In this document: positions 29,919 to 32,205 of the stretch, piece after piece | Layout of the letters: each line of letters starts with the position of its first letter | Numbering within the stretch: position 1 is the stretch's first letter | NCBI GenBank assembly: GCA_964638245.1 | Contig: CAZWZG010000016.1 | Span: 1 to 32,205, forward strand | DNA length: 32,205 nt | Direction of reading: 5' to 3' | Source: CAZWZG01 sp964638245 | GTDB taxonomy: Bacteria; Pseudomonadota; Alphaproteobacteria; Rhodobacterales; Rhodobacteraceae | The notes under the pieces: model-generated | The model's database searches: none | Seen by the model: only the letters and a program-made list of their open reading frames with translations | Told to the model about the DNA's origin: nothing | Position numbers and translations under genes: made by a program

Positions 29919-31205
29919 CTATCCCAGAAGCGACAAGACCCCGCTCATTGCGGCGGGGGCGAGCAGCCCCAGCACCGTTGCGATCCGTGAGGAAAGGGTT
30001 GCGTTCAACGTTTCCTGAAAACCGCCACCGTGGTTGGCGGCTTGAAGAATGATAGCCAATTTTTTCTCGTTTGCCCCAAGGAGTTTTTCGACCTTCTTGA
30101 ACATCAGGCGCGTCCCACCCGTGCTTTCCTTCGGCTTTATGGTTTTTGCGGCTTCGACATAGGGTGCCAAGCGCGCCGTTGGAAATCCGTAAGCCACAAA
30201 AAGCAGGATCGAACATCCAATTCCCAGACATTGAAGCCAGGCATCACCGGCCAGACCTACCGCTGCCTGATATTCGACACTCCCACCGACGTTGAGTTTC
30301 AAGAGCTCTAATCCGAGCGCGAGGACCAGAAGTCCGACAACAAGGACCACCCCGAGGGCCACGATAAGACCTCTGATCATCCCGGATGCTGCTTCAGGCG
30401 TCATAGAGACTGAGCTGACCGGGGCATGGCTGGCGATGTAGCTTGGGTCTTTGAAACGTGGGCGAAGGTCTTTTTGGTAGTCTCCGTCTTCGAAAAAGAA
30501 CTTTGCCAGTACGTCTTTGGGTTCGCGGTCCTCTCCAAGGGACTGCTTTGCGCTTTCGAAAGCCAAGAAGATTGGGTCGACGTCCCTGGCTGCTGGATAG
30601 TGGCCCGATAAGGTTGAGGTTGCGATCAGCGTCACGAACGCAAGAGTGATGACCATGGCCGCCAAAATCGCGCCCGCCCAGTACCCCACGCTCCACTCCG
30701 AAACTGATCCCGCGACGGGAAGCGTATCTTCCAGCGTGCCGGGCAGATCGAGGAGCGGCCAAGCTGCCAACAAAACCGCCAGGAAGATGAAGAACGCTAC
30801 GAATGGTACCCAGATCATGGCCCATGCGTGCGCTTTTGCGGCTTGCCGGTCGAGATCGTGCCAAAGATAGAACCAGTGGCGCCGAATGCCACGCAATTGA
30901 GCGACGAGGCACAAAATCAGCAACCCAGTAAAAGGGACAAGAACCGCGCCAAACCGGATTTCGGCTGCATAGAGCTTCTGCGCGGTAGCCGGCGTTTGCG
31001 AAATCCCGCGGGCAATGCCTTCGTTTGGGACCAAATGACTGGCCGCCATCGCAAAATAGAGCGGCACCAGCGCCACAAACAGAAGGCCAATGGACGTTAG
31101 AACAAATCCTCCAACACTCTTTCGGCGCGGGCGTAGCAGCGATTTTCGAAAAGTTTCGCAGGCTTCTGCGCAAGGGCCATCGTCGGCAGGGTCGCTAATT
31201 GACAT
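29919..31205 (-). CDS. Unrecognised 428-aa 7-TM membrane protein
   Basis: I cannot assign this protein. Hydrophobic helices lie at about residues 31-55, 86-104, 127-152, 173-198, 276-302, 322-345 and 407-427. A basic cytoplasmic lead (FRKSLLRPRRKS) precedes TM1. A soluble loop of about 75 residues between TM4 and TM5 carries DVDPIFLAFESAKQSLG and RFKDPSYIASHAP. A charged loop rich in Lys (IKPKESTGG, KKVEKLLGANEKKLA) precedes TM7. ATG 31205 has GAGG 8 bases upstream. It sits between ybjQ and DUF1638, apparently inserted into the corrinoid cluster. A small hairpin plus T7 run ends 11 bases before its start, so expression is probably separate or attenuated. Confidence 0.75.
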   Translation of the reverse strand: MSISDPADDGPCAEACETFRKSLLRPRRKSVGGFVLTSIGLLFVALVPLYFAMAASHLVPNEGIARGISQTPATAQKLYAAEIRFGAVLVPFTGLLILCLVAQLRGIRRHWFYLWHDLDRQAAKAHAWAMIWVPFVAFFIFLAVLLAAWPLLDLPGTLEDTLPVAGSVSEWSVGYWAGAILAAMVITLAFVTLIATSTLSGHYPAARDVDPIFLAFESAKQSLGEDREPKDVLAKFFFEDGDYQKDLRPRFKDPSYIASHAPVSSVSMTPEAASGMIRGLIVALGVVLVVGLLVLALGLELLKLNVGGSVEYQAAVGLAGDAWLQCLGIGCSILLFVAYGFPTARLAPYVEAAKTIKPKESTGGTRLMFKKVEKLLGANEKKLAIILQAANHGGGFQETLNATLSSRIATVLGLLAPAAMSGVLSLLG

Positions 31206-31216
31206 CTAAATACCTC

Positions 31217-31239
31217 AAAAAAATGCAACCCTAGAAGGG
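31217..31239 (-). terminator. Hairpin with T7 run after ybjQ / before the 7-TM gene
   Basis: On the minus strand CCCT-TCT-AGGG (31239-31229) is followed by TTGCA and seven Ts (31223-31217). The stem is short. It lies 32 bases after the ybjQ stop and 11 bases before the next ATG, so it may be a weak terminator or an attenuator. Confidence 0.5.
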
Positions 31240-31270
31240 CAAGCGCATTAATTCGGGTCAAGTCAGGAAA

Positions 31271-31591
31271 TTAGCGTGGTGCCAGCCGAACAGCGGTTCC
31301 GTACCAGACAACCTCGGACGCGCCTTGTTGGATCGTCGAGGTTTCCATGCGCACTGCAACAATTGCGTCTGCGCCCAGACCACGCGCGTCGTCGATCATG
31401 CGGTCATAGGCCTGTTCGCGAGCGCCTGCCAGCAGAGCCGCGTATTCGCGGACTTCGCCGCCGACGATTTGGCGCAGGCTGGCGACGATATCACTGCCGA
31501 TGTGTTTGGCGCGCACAGTGGAGCCGCGCACGATGCCCAGAGGCTCGGCAATGTCGCGGCCGGGGACGGTTTCGGTTGTGAGGGCCAGCAT
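31271..31591 (-). CDS. ybjQ: YbjQ/UPF0145 family protein
   Basis: This 106-aa cytosolic protein is of the YbjQ family, small beta/alpha proteins that form pentamers and are labelled heavy-metal-binding-like without firm function. Typical segments are LTTETVPGRDIAEPLGIVRGSTVRAKHIGSDI (split by family positions), GGEVREYAALLAGAREQAYDRMIDDARGLGADAIV and VRMETSTI...EVVWYGTAVRL. ATG 31591 overlaps the stop of the upstream small membrane gene by one base (TAATG), so translation is coupled. It probably acts with that membrane protein. Confidence 0.9.
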   Translation of the reverse strand: MLALTTETVPGRDIAEPLGIVRGSTVRAKHIGSDIVASLRQIVGGEVREYAALLAGAREQAYDRMIDDARGLGADAIVAVRMETSTIQQGASEVVWYGTAVRLAPR

Positions 31592-31809
31592 TATTTTTCG
31601 ATCCGGTCGTAGTGATCATCTTCACGAGAGCGGATGCGATCCGACACAACCCGCCAGACGACGTAGGCGATCAAGGCCACGGGCACAAAGAAGAAGACGC
31701 CGCTTGGGCCGATGCTAAACGCACCAACGAATGTGGCGCCAACCCAGACTGTGACAGCAGCACCCGCAATAACGATCACAAGGATCAGGACGAAACGATC
31801 AAGGGGCAT
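31591..31809 (-). CDS. Small 2-TM membrane protein coupled to ybjQ
   Basis: The 72-aa protein has two hydrophobic helices, about residues 5-29 (RFVLILVIVIAGAAVTVWVGA) and 33-56 (FSIGPSGVFFFVPVALIAYV). A charged cytoplasmic tail (SDRIRSREDDHYDRIEK) follows. I do not recognise a family beyond a small membrane protein. AGGAGG lies 5 bases before ATG 31809, but it is buried in a 16-bp hairpin. The stop overlaps the ybjQ start as TAATG, which points to a two-gene unit. Confidence 0.8.
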   Translation of the reverse strand: MPLDRFVLILVIVIAGAAVTVWVGATFVGAFSIGPSGVFFFVPVALIAYVVWRVVSDRIRSREDDHYDRIEK

Positions 31810-31811
31810 GG

Positions 31812-31850
31812 GCCCTCCTTTCCCTATTCTAGATAGGAAGAAAGAAGGGC
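31812..31850 (-). promoter_or_regulatory. RBS-sequestering hairpin before the small membrane gene
   Basis: On the minus-strand RNA, 31850-31840 pairs with 31822-31812 (11 bp with one G-U). After a 2-nt bulge (31839-31838), 31837-31833 pairs with 31827-31823 (5 bp) around the loop CTAGA. The 3' arm contains the whole AGGAGG ribosome-binding site (31819-31814) of the 72-aa gene, and the ATG follows 2 bases after the stem. It starts 18 bases after the corrinoid gene stop. Confidence 0.7.
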
Positions 31851-31868
31851 GATTTTAAGCCTGTGCGA

Positions 31869-32205
31869 TCACGCACCAGCAGCAAGTTGATTGTGTTTGC
31901 GTGCCACAAGCGATTTTGCGGTTTCCACTGCGACCGCTGCGTCACGGCAGTAAGCATCTGCGCCAATGGCCTTGCCGAATTCCTCGTTCAAAGGCGCACC
32001 GCCCACAAGAACGATGTATTCCTCGCGAATGCCTTTTTCGATCATCGTGTCGATGACGACCTTCATGTAGGGCATCGTCGTGGTCAGCAGCGCGGACATG
32101 CCAAGGATGTCGGGCTCTTCGGTTTCCAAAGCTTCGAGGTAAGCCTCAACCGCATTGTTGATGCCAAGATCGACGACTTCGAACCCGGCGCCTTCCATCA
32201 TCATC
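31869..32205 (-). CDS. Corrinoid (B12)-binding protein, C-terminal part, cut by window edge
   Basis: The visible 112 residues are the cobalamin-binding Rossmann-like domain of a methyltransferase corrinoid protein (COG5012 type). After the motif region lost beyond the edge, the sequence continues MMMEGAGFEVVDLGINNAVEAYLE, then the B12-tail-contacting MSALLTTTMPYMK and the glycine loop VLVGGAPLNEEF. It ends with IGADAYCRDAAVAVETAKSLV and a short tail. The base-off ligand motif DxHxxG would lie upstream of the window. Such proteins carry methyl groups between a donor and acceptor methyltransferase. In Roseobacter-group bacteria one of them has been reported as a subunit of a split methionine synthase; that is a possibility here. 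Confidence 0.9.
   Translation of the reverse strand, partial: MMMEGAGFEVVDLGINNAVEAYLEALETEEPDILGMSALLTTTMPYMKVVIDTMIEKGIREEYIVLVGGAPLNEEFGKAIGADAYCRDAAVAVETAKSLVARKHNQLAAGA

Noticed and set aside
1..32205. CRISPR array, prophage or integrative element
   Set aside because: No regularly spaced repeats, integrase, capsid or recombinase genes are present, and neither tRNA is flanked by an integrase or a visible repeated 3' end.

Overview
The window looks like chromosomal DNA from a Roseobacter-group alphaproteobacterium (Rhodobacterales). The evidence is GC-rich coding throughout, family-typical proteins (TfoX C-domain, DUF3052, DUF1638, DUF2147, retropepsin-like protease, EnvZ-type kinase) and end-of-gene repeats of a kind I recall from Rhodobacteraceae. 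It is a draft assembly: 100 Ns at 12980-13079 interrupt one gene. No phage, transposase, CRISPR array or rRNA is visible, and no gene-free stretch exceeds 300 bases; the longest are 10545-10790 and 12066-12284, where I see no convincing gene.

Left third (1-10.5 kb). The 3' end of pepA is followed by holC. Facing them on the minus strand is a YjhX/TopAI-like gene followed closely by a GNAT gene, the same pairing as the E. coli topAI-yjhQ toxin-antitoxin system. Upstream of these lies a minus-strand group: a 4-TM protein, a 57-aa ORF, a SnoaL-like ORF, a LuxR-type HTH ORF and a DUF3052 gene. Two of these, plus the divergent XRE/MmyB-like regulator, carry apparent disabling lesions (frameshift, nonsense codon, frameshift) within about 1.9 kb. 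Then come ridA, a membrane-anchored aspartic protease, marC, a YheS-like ABC-F ATPase, a small membrane protein, ndk with a clear terminator, a TfoX C-domain protein and a 39-aa ORF.

Middle (10.8-19.5 kb). An M20 deacylase/peptidase, a Gfo/Idh/MocA oxidoreductase cut by the gap, a secreted DUF2147 protein and a peptide-type ABC importer. The importer has its binding protein, a strong terminator, an intervening EamA permease, two permeases and a fused double ATPase; the last three genes overlap by 4 nt each.

Right part (19.5-32.2 kb). A cNMP-binding/patatin (NTE-like) protein, tRNA-Asn, an MBL hydrolase divergent from an orphan sensor kinase, a YfcG-like GST, a CAT-anticodon tRNA, a secreted nuclease, purM-purN-rnd, a lipoprotein and sufE. 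A minus-strand cluster ends the window: a corrinoid-binding protein (cut by the edge), a small membrane protein, a YbjQ-family protein, an unrecognised 7-TM protein and DUF1638. The corrinoid/DUF1638 pair suggests corrinoid-dependent methyl transfer, possibly a split methionine synthase. A 16-bp hairpin buries the ribosome-binding site of the small membrane protein.

Nothing here is clearly a wholly new system. The observations most worth following are the TopAI/YjhQ-like pair with its leader mini-ORF, the RBS-sequestering hairpin behind the corrinoid gene, the composite double-hairpin repeat at convergent gene ends, and the cluster of three gene lesions.
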